Shown here piece after piece: positions 33,427-41,285 of a stretch of DNA of 64,000 nt. Numbering within the stretch: position 1 is the stretch's first letter; each line of letters begins with the position of its first letter. Below the pieces are notes generated by a model. The model made no database searches, had not been told where the DNA came from, and was given only the letters and a program-made list of their open reading frames with translations. The stretch covers positions 372,001 through 436,000 of the forward strand of contig CAWKGK010000009.1 in the NCBI GenBank assembly GCA_963849115.1. The letters are read 5' to 3'. Position numbers and translations under genes: made by a program. This DNA comes from JACDAL01 sp963849115 (lineage in GTDB: Bacteria > Actinomycetota > CADDZG01 > WHSQ01).

Positions 33427-34068
33427 TCATGTGCGACGGGCCTCGAACAGCAGGGCAAGGCGGCTTCTGTCCCGTGCCGTGACGTTCCAGCCTTCGCTTC
33501 GCAACTCCGCGACTACCTGTCTGTGGCTCTTGAGGATTGTGGGCAGGTGGTTCTTGAAGGAACGGGGGAGTAGCGCTCCTACGGGGAACGTGATCATGCA
33601 GACGAAGAGTGAGCCTGCGTGGTCCAGTACCCGGCCCAGCTCCGCCAAGGGGATGGGAAGCGGCGGCATGACCTGCAGTCCGTTGGTGCACATGATTGCT
33701 CCGAAGGTGTGGTCCCGAAACGGCAGACGCTGGACGTCTGCCTGCGCCGTCGTTAGCCACTTCGCCCCTCGCTCGTCGGCGCGCGATTTCGCCTCTTCGA
33801 CCATGCCGGCGGCGATGTCGGTGCCCACGACGAAGCCTCCCCGGCCCCATCTCAAGGTGAAGAAGGCGGTGCCGACGGGCAGGTCGAGGATCGGCCGGCG
33901 CCCGGCCGCCTGCACCGCGCGGGTGCCCTGTGCGAGCACCTTGGGGTGAAGAGGCCCGGCCAAGAGCCTGAAACCGAAGCTCACTACCATCGGGTCGTAG
34001 AGCCACGACGCGGTGGCCGAGTAGAAGCGAGCCTCGAAACGCTGCCAGCTCGAGAGCGAGGAGCTCAC
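33427..34068 (-). CDS. Class I SAM-dependent methyltransferase
   Basis: A 213-residue UbiE/MenG-like methyltransferase. SAM motif I is ILDLPVGTAFFTLRWG, followed by VVGTDIAAGMVEEA and the motif II region QRLPFRDHTFGAIMCTNGLQ. GTG 34068 is preferred because it overlaps the PE-ligase stop as GTGA, implying coupling; an in-frame start 14 codons upstream is possible. The substrate is not evident; it may be a small molecule or lipid. Confidence 0.82.
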   Translation of the reverse strand: MSSSLSSWQRFEARFYSATASWLYDPMVVSFGFRLLAGPLHPKVLAQGTRAVQAAGRRPILDLPVGTAFFTLRWGRGGFVVGTDIAAGMVEEAKSRADERGAKWLTTAQADVQRLPFRDHTFGAIMCTNGLQVMPPLPIPLAELGRVLDHAGSLFVCMITFPVGALLPRSFKNHLPTILKSHRQVVAELRSEGWNVTARDRSRLALLFEARRT

Positions 34069-35558
34069 GACCGTTCCCGCGTGCGTGGCGGGAGCTCTGA
34101 GTAGAGGCATTGCTCGGGGGTCTTGTCGACCCGGAAGCCCTTGAATGCCGGGGCCCGCAGTCTGCCTGAGGCGGTCAGCTCTCGGTACTCAACCGTTGCG
34201 ACGAGAACCGGATCGACCCAGTGAGGGGCGCGCAGGGGCTTGCCGAATCCCGACGGGATGGTGCCGGTGGGGTCCTCGCCGAAGGGCCGGGAGTCGGTTT
34301 CGAGGTCGAGCAGCAGCGGCATGATCTCCGCGATCGCTTTGTGGGAGAAGCCGGTTCCGACCGCGCCGAGGAAACGCAGCACCTCGCCCTCGTAGGCGCC
34401 CACCAGCAGCGCTCCGAAGGAATCGGCGCGCGTCCCCTCGCCGCGCGACCATCCCCCCACGACGACGTCGGCCTCGTGCGTGACCTTGATCTTGAGCCAC
34501 TCCTTCGTTCGCTTCCCGGGCCGGTAGGGAGAGCCGAGCCGTTTGGCGACGATCCCTTCCATGTTCCTGGCCTCGACCTCGGCGGACAACGAGCGCCCTT
34601 CTGCGCGGATGCTGGGGGACACCTGGATGTGGCGGGACGGCACTACGAGGCTCTCCAGCATTTCCTTACGCTTCTCGATCGGCTGCTCGATCACCGAGCG
34701 ACCGTCGAGATAGAGCAGGTCGAAGGCGATGAAAGTCACCGGAAGGGACTTGGTGGCACGCTCGATGTCGTGTTTGTTCTGAAGGTTGATGCGGCTCTGC
34801 AGCAACTCGAAGGAGGGAACCCCGTCCTTCAGCGCTACGATCTCGCCGTCGACGATCGCTTGAAGAGCAACCAGTTGCTGGTGCAGGCGTCCGGCCTCTG
34901 GATAGGTATCGGTGACATCTCGGCCCTTGCGGGACAGCAGCCTGGTTTCATCCGAGCAGACCGCGAGCGTCCTCACGCCATCCCACTTCGGCTCGAAGAT
35001 GAAGCGTTCGTCGTCGAACGACTCCTCGATAAGCGTGGCCAGCATCGGGGACAGAAGCGGCGGCTCCTCGGGGGCCGCTCGCTCGTCGCTACGCAGGAAC
35101 GCAAGCCACTGGTTGTCGTCGGTGTGGTGGAGGTGGTAGACGCCCTGAAGCCTCTTGCCGTGAAGGCGGAAGCTGAGCTTGCCCCGTTCCTGCTCGAGCA
35201 CCTCATAGGTGCCCGCATCGAAGATGCGGACCTCCCCGGCGCCGTAGTTGCCCTTGGGGATCGAGCCTTCGAAGCTGCCGTAGTCGAAGGGGTGGTCCTC
35301 GACGTGGACGGCGAGGTGGGGCTTTCCCTTCTTCGTAGGGAGGTTTTTCGGCACCGCCCACGACACCAGGACCGGGACCTCGCCGTTGAGCATTTCGAGC
35401 CGCAGGTCGAAGTGCAGACTGCGGGCGTGATGCTGATGGATGACGAACGTCCTTCCGGGCGGAGCCGTGGCGAGGTCGACGTTGCCCGCGACCGCGGGGG
35501 TGGGCTCGGGAGTTGCTTCGAAGCTGCGTTTGTCGGAGTAGTCGCGGGACTCGTTCAC
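34065..35558 (-). CDS. ligD: LigD-type 3'-phosphoesterase/ATP-dependent DNA ligase (no polymerase domain)
   Basis: A 497-residue two-domain end-joining enzyme. Residues 35-160 form the phosphoesterase domain (FVIHQHHARSLHFDLRLE, HVEDHPFDYGSFEG), which trims 3' ends; residues 165-490 form the ATP-dependent ligase with nucleotidyl Lys191 in EPKWDGVR and motif VDGEIVAL, then EGIVAKRLGSPYRPG and the OB fold. In mycobacteria these are joined to a polymerase domain; here the polymerase is encoded separately at 37474-38487. It would seal breaks with Ku, but Ku is not in this window. Its stop overlaps the methyltransferase start. Confidence 0.92.
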   Translation of the reverse strand: MNESRDYSDKRSFEATPEPTPAVAGNVDLATAPPGRTFVIHQHHARSLHFDLRLEMLNGEVPVLVSWAVPKNLPTKKGKPHLAVHVEDHPFDYGSFEGSIPKGNYGAGEVRIFDAGTYEVLEQERGKLSFRLHGKRLQGVYHLHHTDDNQWLAFLRSDERAAPEEPPLLSPMLATLIEESFDDERFIFEPKWDGVRTLAVCSDETRLLSRKGRDVTDTYPEAGRLHQQLVALQAIVDGEIVALKDGVPSFELLQSRINLQNKHDIERATKSLPVTFIAFDLLYLDGRSVIEQPIEKRKEMLESLVVPSRHIQVSPSIRAEGRSLSAEVEARNMEGIVAKRLGSPYRPGKRTKEWLKIKVTHEADVVVGGWSRGEGTRADSFGALLVGAYEGEVLRFLGAVGTGFSHKAIAEIMPLLLDLETDSRPFGEDPTGTIPSGFGKPLRAPHWVDPVLVATVEYRELTASGRLRAPAFKGFRVDKTPEQCLYSELPPRTRERS

Positions 35559-35573
35559 AGGACAATCGTAGGA

Positions 35574-36158
35574 CTAAGTCTTGGCTCTCCTGAGCAGGTG
35601 AAAGGCGAGCTCCATCGACTGCGTCCCCCCGCAGCCCTCGACATCCTTGTATTTCACGTGGACGTCCAGGTAGAGGTGGTTAGCCTTGCGGGGACCGTAG
35701 AAGCCCGCGATCCAGAACCGGCGTCCGTTGAGGCGCACGCGTCGTAGCCGGTAATCGGCCCGCCGCCCCTTGCCTGCGACGTAGTCGTCGTCGCCCAGCC
35801 GGCGATACATGCGGATCACCAGCCGGGTGGGCCTGTGGCGCTTGAACAGGCGGAGATGGATCTTCCTATGGGGGCGCCACGTCATCGCCGCTCGCCGGAA
35901 GTTGGAAAGGCCGTCGACGGCAATTGACGAGCAGGTTCCGTCTCCTGCGTCCGCCGACCACACGTACGTCCACGGCCGTCCGGCCTGGCGGTCGCCGGGG
36001 CTGAGCAAGGCAGTTTTCGGCGGGCTGTGGTCGTGGGCGAGGGCGGGGGCCGGAATCAGGGACAGCACAAGCGCCAGCGTCAAGGACTTTGTCCACGAAA
36101 TGAGCGCTGAGCGCTGCTGAGGTGGAGAAGATCGGCTCCCGAGGAGCGCGGTGGTCAC
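35574..36158 (-). CDS. Secreted protein of unknown function (about 194 aa)
   Basis: GTG 36158 is chosen because it overlaps the previous stop codon as GTGA. Residues 1-42 then read as a long signal peptide, ending PAPALAHDHSPP. The mature part has Cys residues (GTCSSI and VEGCGGTQ) that may pair, a WSADAGDG stretch, and many Arg/Lys-rich beta segments such as LRLFKRHRPTRLVIRMYRR. No family is recognised. The 15-bp gap to the ligase start suggests co-transcription with ligD, although an exported protein is an odd partner. Confidence 0.6.
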   Translation of the reverse strand: MTTALLGSRSSPPQQRSALISWTKSLTLALVLSLIPAPALAHDHSPPKTALLSPGDRQAGRPWTYVWSADAGDGTCSSIAVDGLSNFRRAAMTWRPHRKIHLRLFKRHRPTRLVIRMYRRLGDDDYVAGKGRRADYRLRRVRLNGRRFWIAGFYGPRKANHLYLDVHVKYKDVEGCGGTQSMELAFHLLRRAKT

Positions 36159-36499
36159 CGAGGGCGCGAGCGGGAGGAGCGCGTGTCGTGGACCGAGGCC
36201 GCGCCTGCGACCAGGCCCTCGACCAACGGTTCTCGCCTGAGGCCGCGCTGATCTAGGCCGGCCCAACCGAGGCCTGCCCAACTGTGGCCCAGCTCTGCGG
36301 CGAGCCAAGAGGGAAGTGAGTGCTCGATGCGGAGGTGGAGGCGGAACCACGACACGTGAGCGTAGGCCGCGACCGCCTTGAGCTCGTCGGCGGACGCTCG
36401 ATCCGCCGCCCATCGGGCCCCGAGGTCGTAGCCGATGCCATAGTCCTCGAGCGCGTCGGGAGCTGTCGTACGTGGCGCTTTCTCTACGCCGTCCAACAC
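36155..36499 (-). CDS. Small protein of unknown function (114 aa)
   Basis: A 114-residue protein from GTG 36499, with GGGGG upstream as a possible ribosome site. The middle (DYGIGYDLGARWAADRASAD and AAYAHVSWFRLHLRIEHSLP) is helical and amphipathic and looks like a real folded protein, whereas the tail is Arg- and Ser-rich. The stop overlaps the secreted-protein start as GTGA, so they form a coupled pair. No family is recognised. Confidence 0.5.
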   Translation of the reverse strand: MLDGVEKAPRTTAPDALEDYGIGYDLGARWAADRASADELKAVAAYAHVSWFRLHLRIEHSLPSWLAAELGHSWAGLGWAGLDQRGLRREPLVEGLVAGAASVHDTRSSRSRPR

Positions 36500-36581
36500 C
36501 GCTGCCGCCCCCCGACGATTGGTAATAACTTCCTACCCCTGCAGTTTGCACTTTGTTCATCAAATAGTAAAGAAGGAAGCG
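36500..36581 (-). promoter_or_regulatory. AT-rich promoter region upstream of the coupled unknown pair
   Basis: This short stretch is visibly AT-richer than any neighbour (for example TTGGTAATAAC and CATCAAATAGTAAAG). It lies between the DUF72 stop and the 114-aa gene and probably contains a promoter for the minus-strand unit ending in ligD and the methyltransferase. No exact -10/-35 pair can be fixed. Confidence 0.4.
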
Positions 36582-37358
36582 CTAAGCAATTCCACCTAAA
36601 GTTCGTCGGCTTCGGCGTGCCCCCCGGGCGGAGAGCCAGGCTGCCAGGCCCACGCCGCCGTAGGGATCGTCCGAGGGCAGGCCCTCGTGCTTGGTGAACG
36701 CATAAGTGTCACGGCGGCCACCCTCCTCGGCTAGGGCTCGGCGCCAGGCGCTCCTGACGGGTCTCTTGTAACGCTCGGAGCGGAGCCGGACGTAGGCGAT
36801 CGGACCCGCGGGCAGGGCTTGGGGGAGTGCTCCCGACGTCTCCGCAACGCACACCGTTGCCCCCGCCGCCGCGATGCGTGCCGCCAGCTCGGGGCAGTCC
36901 CACGACTCGTGGCGGAACTCGAATGCGTAGGGGATGTGGGCGGGACGGTTCTCGAGCAGGCGGTCGAGGGCGACATCGTCCCGTTGACGGTGCGGCGGAA
37001 ACTGGAACAGGATCGCACCAAGGTGGGGAGTGAGCGGTTGAAGGGTCGCCAGAAACGAGCGGAGAAACTCGGCGTTGCCGATGACCTTTGCGTGGGTGAG
37101 CCGGCGGTGGGCCTTGACGGTGAAGCGAAAGCCGGGGGGAGCTGCCGCGGCCCATCTCCGTACTGTTGGCTCGGTCTGGAGTTGGTAAAAGGTGGCGTTG
37201 ATCTCGCACGCGCTCAAGGTCGCGGCGTAGTATTCGAGAAAGCGTCTCTGAGGGACGTTCGGAGGATAGAACCCGGGCTTCCACTCCCGGTAGGCCCAGC
37301 CCGAGGTACCGACATAGAGAGACACGCTGCTCGAAACTAACCCGCCTCTCTCACGCAT
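36582..37358 (-). CDS. DUF72 (YecE-like) family protein
   Basis: A 258-residue TIM-barrel-like DUF72 protein. Marks are VGTSGWAYREWKPGFYP at the N-terminus, ATFYQLQTEPTVRRWA, HRRLTH, AILFQFPP, AFEFRHESW and AYVRLRS, all typical of the family. Its biochemical function is not established, though some relatives neighbour DNA repair genes. ATG 37358 is used; GTG 37325 is an alternative nearer the family N-terminus. It lies between the two LigD-domain genes, which may hint at a link with repair. Confidence 0.85.
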   Translation of the reverse strand: MRERGGLVSSSVSLYVGTSGWAYREWKPGFYPPNVPQRRFLEYYAATLSACEINATFYQLQTEPTVRRWAAAAPPGFRFTVKAHRRLTHAKVIGNAEFLRSFLATLQPLTPHLGAILFQFPPHRQRDDVALDRLLENRPAHIPYAFEFRHESWDCPELAARIAAAGATVCVAETSGALPQALPAGPIAYVRLRSERYKRPVRSAWRRALAEEGGRRDTYAFTKHEGLPSDDPYGGVGLAAWLSARGARRSRRTLGGIA

Positions 37359-37473
37359 CCTTCTCGGGGGTCGAATGGGAACGGTTCCCTATCAACCACC
37401 CCAGTGGGTACCCAGACGGCTACGGTTCTCGATTGGCACCGGCCCACGTGAGACGCCACCCTCCTGCCGGTGC

Positions 37474-38487
37474 TCAACGCCTCCTCTTGCCTTGGGGTAC
37501 TTGTCTTTCGAGCGAGGCAAGCGCGGCCGCCAGGTTCTGCCCCGGCCCTGTTGCCACCGGCAGGAACGGATCCTCGATCTGCGCCACGCGCTCGAATATC
37601 GTTGCGATCGTGTTGTGCTCGGGCCGGATTTGTGAGAGCTCCTCCCACTCGAAGGGGGTCGACACGGTTGCGCCAGGCTCGGGCCGCACCGAATAGGCGG
37701 CGGCGATATTGGCGCCTTCACGGTTCATGTTGACGTCCAGGAACACCTTCCCCGCTCGTTTGGGAATGTCCCATTCCATCGTCGTGGTCTGAGGATCCGC
37801 CGCATGTACGAGGTCGGCCACCCACCCGATGAACCGGCGGACCTCGACGAAGTCGTGCCCGCCGTCGAGAGGAACCATGATCTGCATTCCGGTCGCACCC
37901 GATGTCTTCGGGTAAGCGGCGATCGAAAGATTGTCGAGCACGAGCTTGATAAGCGATGCGACGTGGGTTACATCGTCCCAAGTCGCCGGCGGGAAAGGAT
38001 CGAGATCGAAGAATGCATATGAAGGCCTATCTTGACGGGGGCCGCGCGCGTGCAGAGGATGGAACTCTATGCATCCGAGATTCGCCACCCATAGCATGTC
38101 GGCAACATCGGAAGCCGATACGAAGCGAATGGTCTTGCCCTCGGCGCCGACCGGGATGGTGGGCACCCACTTCGGAGTGTGTGAGGGCGCGTTCTTCTCG
38201 TAAAAGAAATCGCCTGAGATGCCGTTGGGCATGCGCTTGAGCGTCAACGGACGCTCGTCTAGATGCGGCAACATGACCGGCGAGATGCAGAAATAGTAGT
38301 TGAGCAGGTCCGCCTTGGTGTAGCCCTCGTGCGGCCAGTATACTTTTTCCAGGTTGGACAGGCGCAGCTGCTTGCTCCCAGAGCGGGCATGCCAGTGCTC
38401 GCCTTGACGAGTCACCGGCAGCTCGGCAGGAAAGGAAAGTGTTGTCGGGGCGTTCACTGGGTATGCATCATACGAAGCAGTTCGCAC
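37474..38487 (-). CDS. LigD-type polymerase/primase domain protein (stand-alone)
   Basis: A 337-residue stand-alone version of the LigD polymerase domain, an archaeo-eukaryotic primase-like enzyme that fills gaps and adds nucleotides during end joining. It has LSNLEKVYWPHEGYTKADLL, FFYEKNAPSHTPKW, the metal-binding FFDLDPFP and KTSGATGMQIMVPL, then RAGKVFLDVNMN. The GTG at 38487 is a usable start; GTG 38457 is an alternative, and neither has a clear ribosome site. It diverges from the DJ-1/PfpI gene over only 25 bp. The ligase half lies 1.9 kb away on the same strand. Confidence 0.88.
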   Translation of the reverse strand: MRTASYDAYPVNAPTTLSFPAELPVTRQGEHWHARSGSKQLRLSNLEKVYWPHEGYTKADLLNYYFCISPVMLPHLDERPLTLKRMPNGISGDFFYEKNAPSHTPKWVPTIPVGAEGKTIRFVSASDVADMLWVANLGCIEFHPLHARGPRQDRPSYAFFDLDPFPPATWDDVTHVASLIKLVLDNLSIAAYPKTSGATGMQIMVPLDGGHDFVEVRRFIGWVADLVHAADPQTTTMEWDIPKRAGKVFLDVNMNREGANIAAAYSVRPEPGATVSTPFEWEELSQIRPEHNTIATIFERVAQIEDPFLPVATGPGQNLAAALASLERQVPQGKRRR

Positions 38488-38512
38488 GCGATACGGGAAG
38501 GGTGTTGTTCAA

Positions 38513-39031
38513 GTGACTAAGGTTGCATTCATCATGGACGGTCTGTTCGAGGACTCGGAATTTCGAGTACCGTTCGAGAGTGTCAAAGAAGCCGGCTACG
38601 ATCCGGTCGTCATCGGACTCGAGGCCGGCAAGAAGCTCGACGGCAAGAAGGGCAAGGAAACAGTGACCGCCGACGTCTCCATCGACGACGTCTCGGCTTC
38701 CGACTTTGCCGGTCTTGTGATTCCAGGTGGCTACTCGCCGGACCTGATCCGCCTCAACCCAAAGATGGTCGCCTTCACGAAGGCCATGTTCGACGCCCGC
38801 AAGCCGGTGGCAGCAATCTGTCATGCAGGTTGGATGCTGGCAGAGGCCGACATTGCACGCGGCAGAACCGTGACCTCGTGGCCCTCGATCAAGACGGATC
38901 TGATCAACGCCGGCGCCGAGTGGGTGGACCAGGAAGTCGTCGAAGACGACAACCTCATCACATCGAGGAAGCCGGACGATCTCGATGCCTTTACCAAGAC
39001 GCTCTTGTCTCAGCTGGGTCAGGCCGCTTAA
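38513..39031 (+). CDS. DJ-1/PfpI-family protein
   Basis: A 172-residue class I glutamine-amidotransferase-fold protein. The reactive cysteine Cys103 sits in the nucleophile elbow AAICHAGWML, with the conserved acidic residue near FEDSE (12-16) and the glycine-rich LVIPGGYSPDLIR. Family members are proteases, glyoxalases or deglycases; the exact activity cannot be told. GTG 38513 is the start. A textbook terminator follows the stop codon. Confidence 0.88.
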   Translation: MTKVAFIMDGLFEDSEFRVPFESVKEAGYDPVVIGLEAGKKLDGKKGKETVTADVSIDDVSASDFAGLVIPGGYSPDLIRLNPKMVAFTKAMFDARKPVAAICHAGWMLAEADIARGRTVTSWPSIKTDLINAGAEWVDQEVVEDDNLITSRKPDDLDAFTKTLLSQLGQAA

Positions 39032-39052
39032 CCCGCGGAGTAAGAAGCTACG

Positions 39053-39078
39053 AAGAGGGCCGCTTCGGCGGCCCTCTT
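39053..39078 (+). terminator. Rho-independent terminator with TTCG tetraloop
   Basis: Perfect 11-bp stem: AAGAGGGCCGC (39053-39063), loop TTCG (39064-39067), GCGGCCCTCTT (39068-39078), ending in TTTC. It lies 22 bp after the DJ-1/PfpI stop codon and is the clearest terminator in the window. Confidence 0.85.
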
Positions 39079-39160
39079 TCGCGTTCTCGGTACGGAGCGC
39101 CGAAACGAGCCCATTCCGTTAGGCTCTGCGCGTCAGCCGGACAAAACGGGGGGTGGGTCG

Positions 39161-39973
39161 ATGAGCTTCGCACGCAAGGGAGCTTCGCTGGGGGTGGCGC
39201 TCGCTCTGGCGGTGGGGTTTCTCGCGGGCGCGTCGCTCTCTCGGGACAAGCAGGCCTCGGGGGCGTCGGAGAAGGTTCTGGGATTCGACAAGGTCGTATA
39301 CCTGAGTCATGTCAACAAGCCCGGCATGCCCATATTTCCCGGCGACCCCAGGTTTGAGCTGAGGACCCTTTTCACGGTTGAGGAGGATGGCTTCCGGCTC
39401 AACTTCGCGGGGCTCGGCGAACACTCCGGGACACACTGGGGTGCGCCCTGTCATTTCAACGCCTCGGAGCGTTGTGCCGAGGATATGGCTCCGGAGGACT
39501 TCTTCCACCCCGCGGTGGTGGTCGACGCACGGTCTCAGTCTCAGCACAATGCGGATTACGCGCTCACGGTCGCCGACCTAAAGCGCTTCGAGGACCGACA
39601 TGGCCGAATCCCCGACAACGCCATGGTGATCATGTGGTCGGGCTGGCAGGGGAGGTGGGACGACCCCGAGTCCTATTTCAACCAGGACTCCGACGGTGTA
39701 CTGCACTTTCCCGGCATTTCCGTTGAGGCGACCCGGTGGCTGATCGACAGGCGCGCTCTGGGCGGCCTCGGCATCGATACGCACGGCGTGGATCCTGGCG
39801 TCGACGAGCTTTATCAGACCAACACCTTGCTACTCAAGAAGCACCGCATTCACCTCGAGAATCTCGCCGGCCTGCACAAGATGCCTCCCAACGGGGGCTG
39901 GGTTGTGGTCGGCGGGGTTCGCAACCAGGGCGGTTCCGGCTCTCCGGCGACTGTGTTTGGGATGGTCCCCTGA
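39161..39973 (+). CDS. Exported cyclase-family (kynurenine-formamidase-like) metal hydrolase
   Basis: A 270-residue protein of the putative cyclase family (KynB-like). An N-terminal hydrophobic segment to about residue 33 is a signal peptide or anchor. The metal motif is LGEHSGTHWGAPCHFNA; the family consensus is HxGTHxDxPxH, here with Gly for the Asp. FPGDPRFE and GIDTHGVDPGVD also match the family. Members hydrolyse N-formylkynurenine or lactone-like rings; an exported form suggests an extracellular substrate. It overlaps the Asp-box protein start by one base (TGATG). Confidence 0.82.
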   Translation: MSFARKGASLGVALALAVGFLAGASLSRDKQASGASEKVLGFDKVVYLSHVNKPGMPIFPGDPRFELRTLFTVEEDGFRLNFAGLGEHSGTHWGAPCHFNASERCAEDMAPEDFFHPAVVVDARSQSQHNADYALTVADLKRFEDRHGRIPDNAMVIMWSGWQGRWDDPESYFNQDSDGVLHFPGISVEATRWLIDRRALGGLGIDTHGVDPGVDELYQTNTLLLKKHRIHLENLAGLHKMPPNGGWVVVGGVRNQGGSGSPATVFGMVP

Positions 39974-41265
39974 TGGCTACCAGGCCAACAGGGCGATCGT
40001 GGAGGACTGCCCTCGTGCTCGCCTTCGTGCTGACGCTGGTGCCGGCTCTCGGAGTAAGAGCCGCATTCACACCCGAGACGAAGTTCTCGGCCGAGCAGCA
40101 CGATGATTGGGAGCCTCACATCGCCGCCGACGACTCTGGCCACGTCTACTGGGCCACCACTCGCTACGGTGGCCGCAAGGCGTGTAAGTCGTGCCCCGAT
40201 CCGGCCGTTGTCTACCGCTTGTCTGCGGACGGCGGCGACTCCTGGACAAAGCCTCGTTTCATCTGCGCCTGTCCCGGTGTCGGGGGCCAACACGATCCCG
40301 TCCTGGACGTGGACGATCAAGGCAGGGTCTTCTTCGTGTGGATGAACGACTTCGAAGTCAACTTCGCACGCTCTGACGACTTCGGCCTTACGTGGACGCG
40401 CAGCGGCGCGTTGGATGGCGCCCGCCGCTACTCCGACAAGCCATGGATCGGAGTTTCGGACGACGGACAGGATGTGTACGTCACGTTCAACGCGGATGGA
40501 CCTGCACCCGGTGCCCCCTATACGGTTTACTCACACAACTCGGGTGCGACGTGGTCACCTCCGATACTGGGTAAGCGCAACAAGCTGTATTGGTTCGCCG
40601 GCGGGCTCACGGTGACACCGGATGGAACCGTCTTCAGCGCACAGGACGCCTATCCGCAGAACTACAAGGGCCAGATCGTCCTCTATCTCCTGCGCTCCTC
40701 GGATGGGGGCCGGAATTGGGACGTGATCGGCATCGACCGTTCCCGAGAGCAGCCGCCCTGCCCCGACTTCGCGGGTTGCTCGTCCGCTTTCTTCGGTGCC
40801 CAGATCACCGTCGCATCCGACGACAACGGGCGTGTCTACGCGCTCTGGAACGCCAGCAAAGTGACGGCCGGGCGCAATCGGCTGTTGCTGCGCTGGTCCG
40901 ATGACAACGGCGAGACCTGGTCGCTGCCGCGCAACGTGGCCCCCATGTCGGGCGTCGATCACGAGTTTCCCATGATCGACGCGGACGGGAATGGGGACGT
41001 GCGCATCGCGTGGATGGACGACCGTACCGGCCGTTGGAATACCTTCTACAAGGCTTCGTCCGACGGTGGGGAGACGTGGACCAGGGCGCAACGGCTGTCG
41101 AATCGGGCAGGTGGGGCGCCCTACAAGTCCGAGCGCGGCTTCAAGTTCCCCTACGGGGACTACGGAGGCATCGCAATCGACGGCAACGGAGTCGCGCATG
41201 TGACCTGGGGAGAGAGCCGCAGCTACATCGGGCCGGGAGGGTCCTGGTACTCACAGGGGACTTAG
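39973..41265 (+). CDS. Exported Asp-box (BNR/sialidase-like) beta-propeller protein
   Basis: A 430-residue secreted protein. A signal peptide of about 31 residues ends GVRAAF. Six Asp-box repeats follow, for example SADGGDSWTK, SDDFGLTWTR, SHNSGATWSP, SSDGGRNWDV, SDDNGETWSL and SSDGGETWTR, indicating a six-bladed propeller. I do not see the sialidase FRIP motif, so glycosidase activity is not assured. The paired cysteines CKSCPDP and CACPG may stabilise the fold. ATG 39973 overlaps the cyclase stop (TGATG), so the two exported proteins are coupled. Confidence 0.82.
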   Translation: MATRPTGRSWRTALVLAFVLTLVPALGVRAAFTPETKFSAEQHDDWEPHIAADDSGHVYWATTRYGGRKACKSCPDPAVVYRLSADGGDSWTKPRFICACPGVGGQHDPVLDVDDQGRVFFVWMNDFEVNFARSDDFGLTWTRSGALDGARRYSDKPWIGVSDDGQDVYVTFNADGPAPGAPYTVYSHNSGATWSPPILGKRNKLYWFAGGLTVTPDGTVFSAQDAYPQNYKGQIVLYLLRSSDGGRNWDVIGIDRSREQPPCPDFAGCSSAFFGAQITVASDDNGRVYALWNASKVTAGRNRLLLRWSDDNGETWSLPRNVAPMSGVDHEFPMIDADGNGDVRIAWMDDRTGRWNTFYKASSDGGETWTRAQRLSNRAGGAPYKSERGFKFPYGDYGGIAIDGNGVAHVTWGESRSYIGPGGSWYSQGT

Positions 41266-41285
41266 TCCGAACGATAAGTGGGCCC

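Noticed and set aside
34221..35747. 508-residue plus-strand frame opposite the PE-ligase gene
   Set aside because: The minus strand holds the ligase active site EPKWDGVR and other motifs; the plus frame is a codon-bias shadow.
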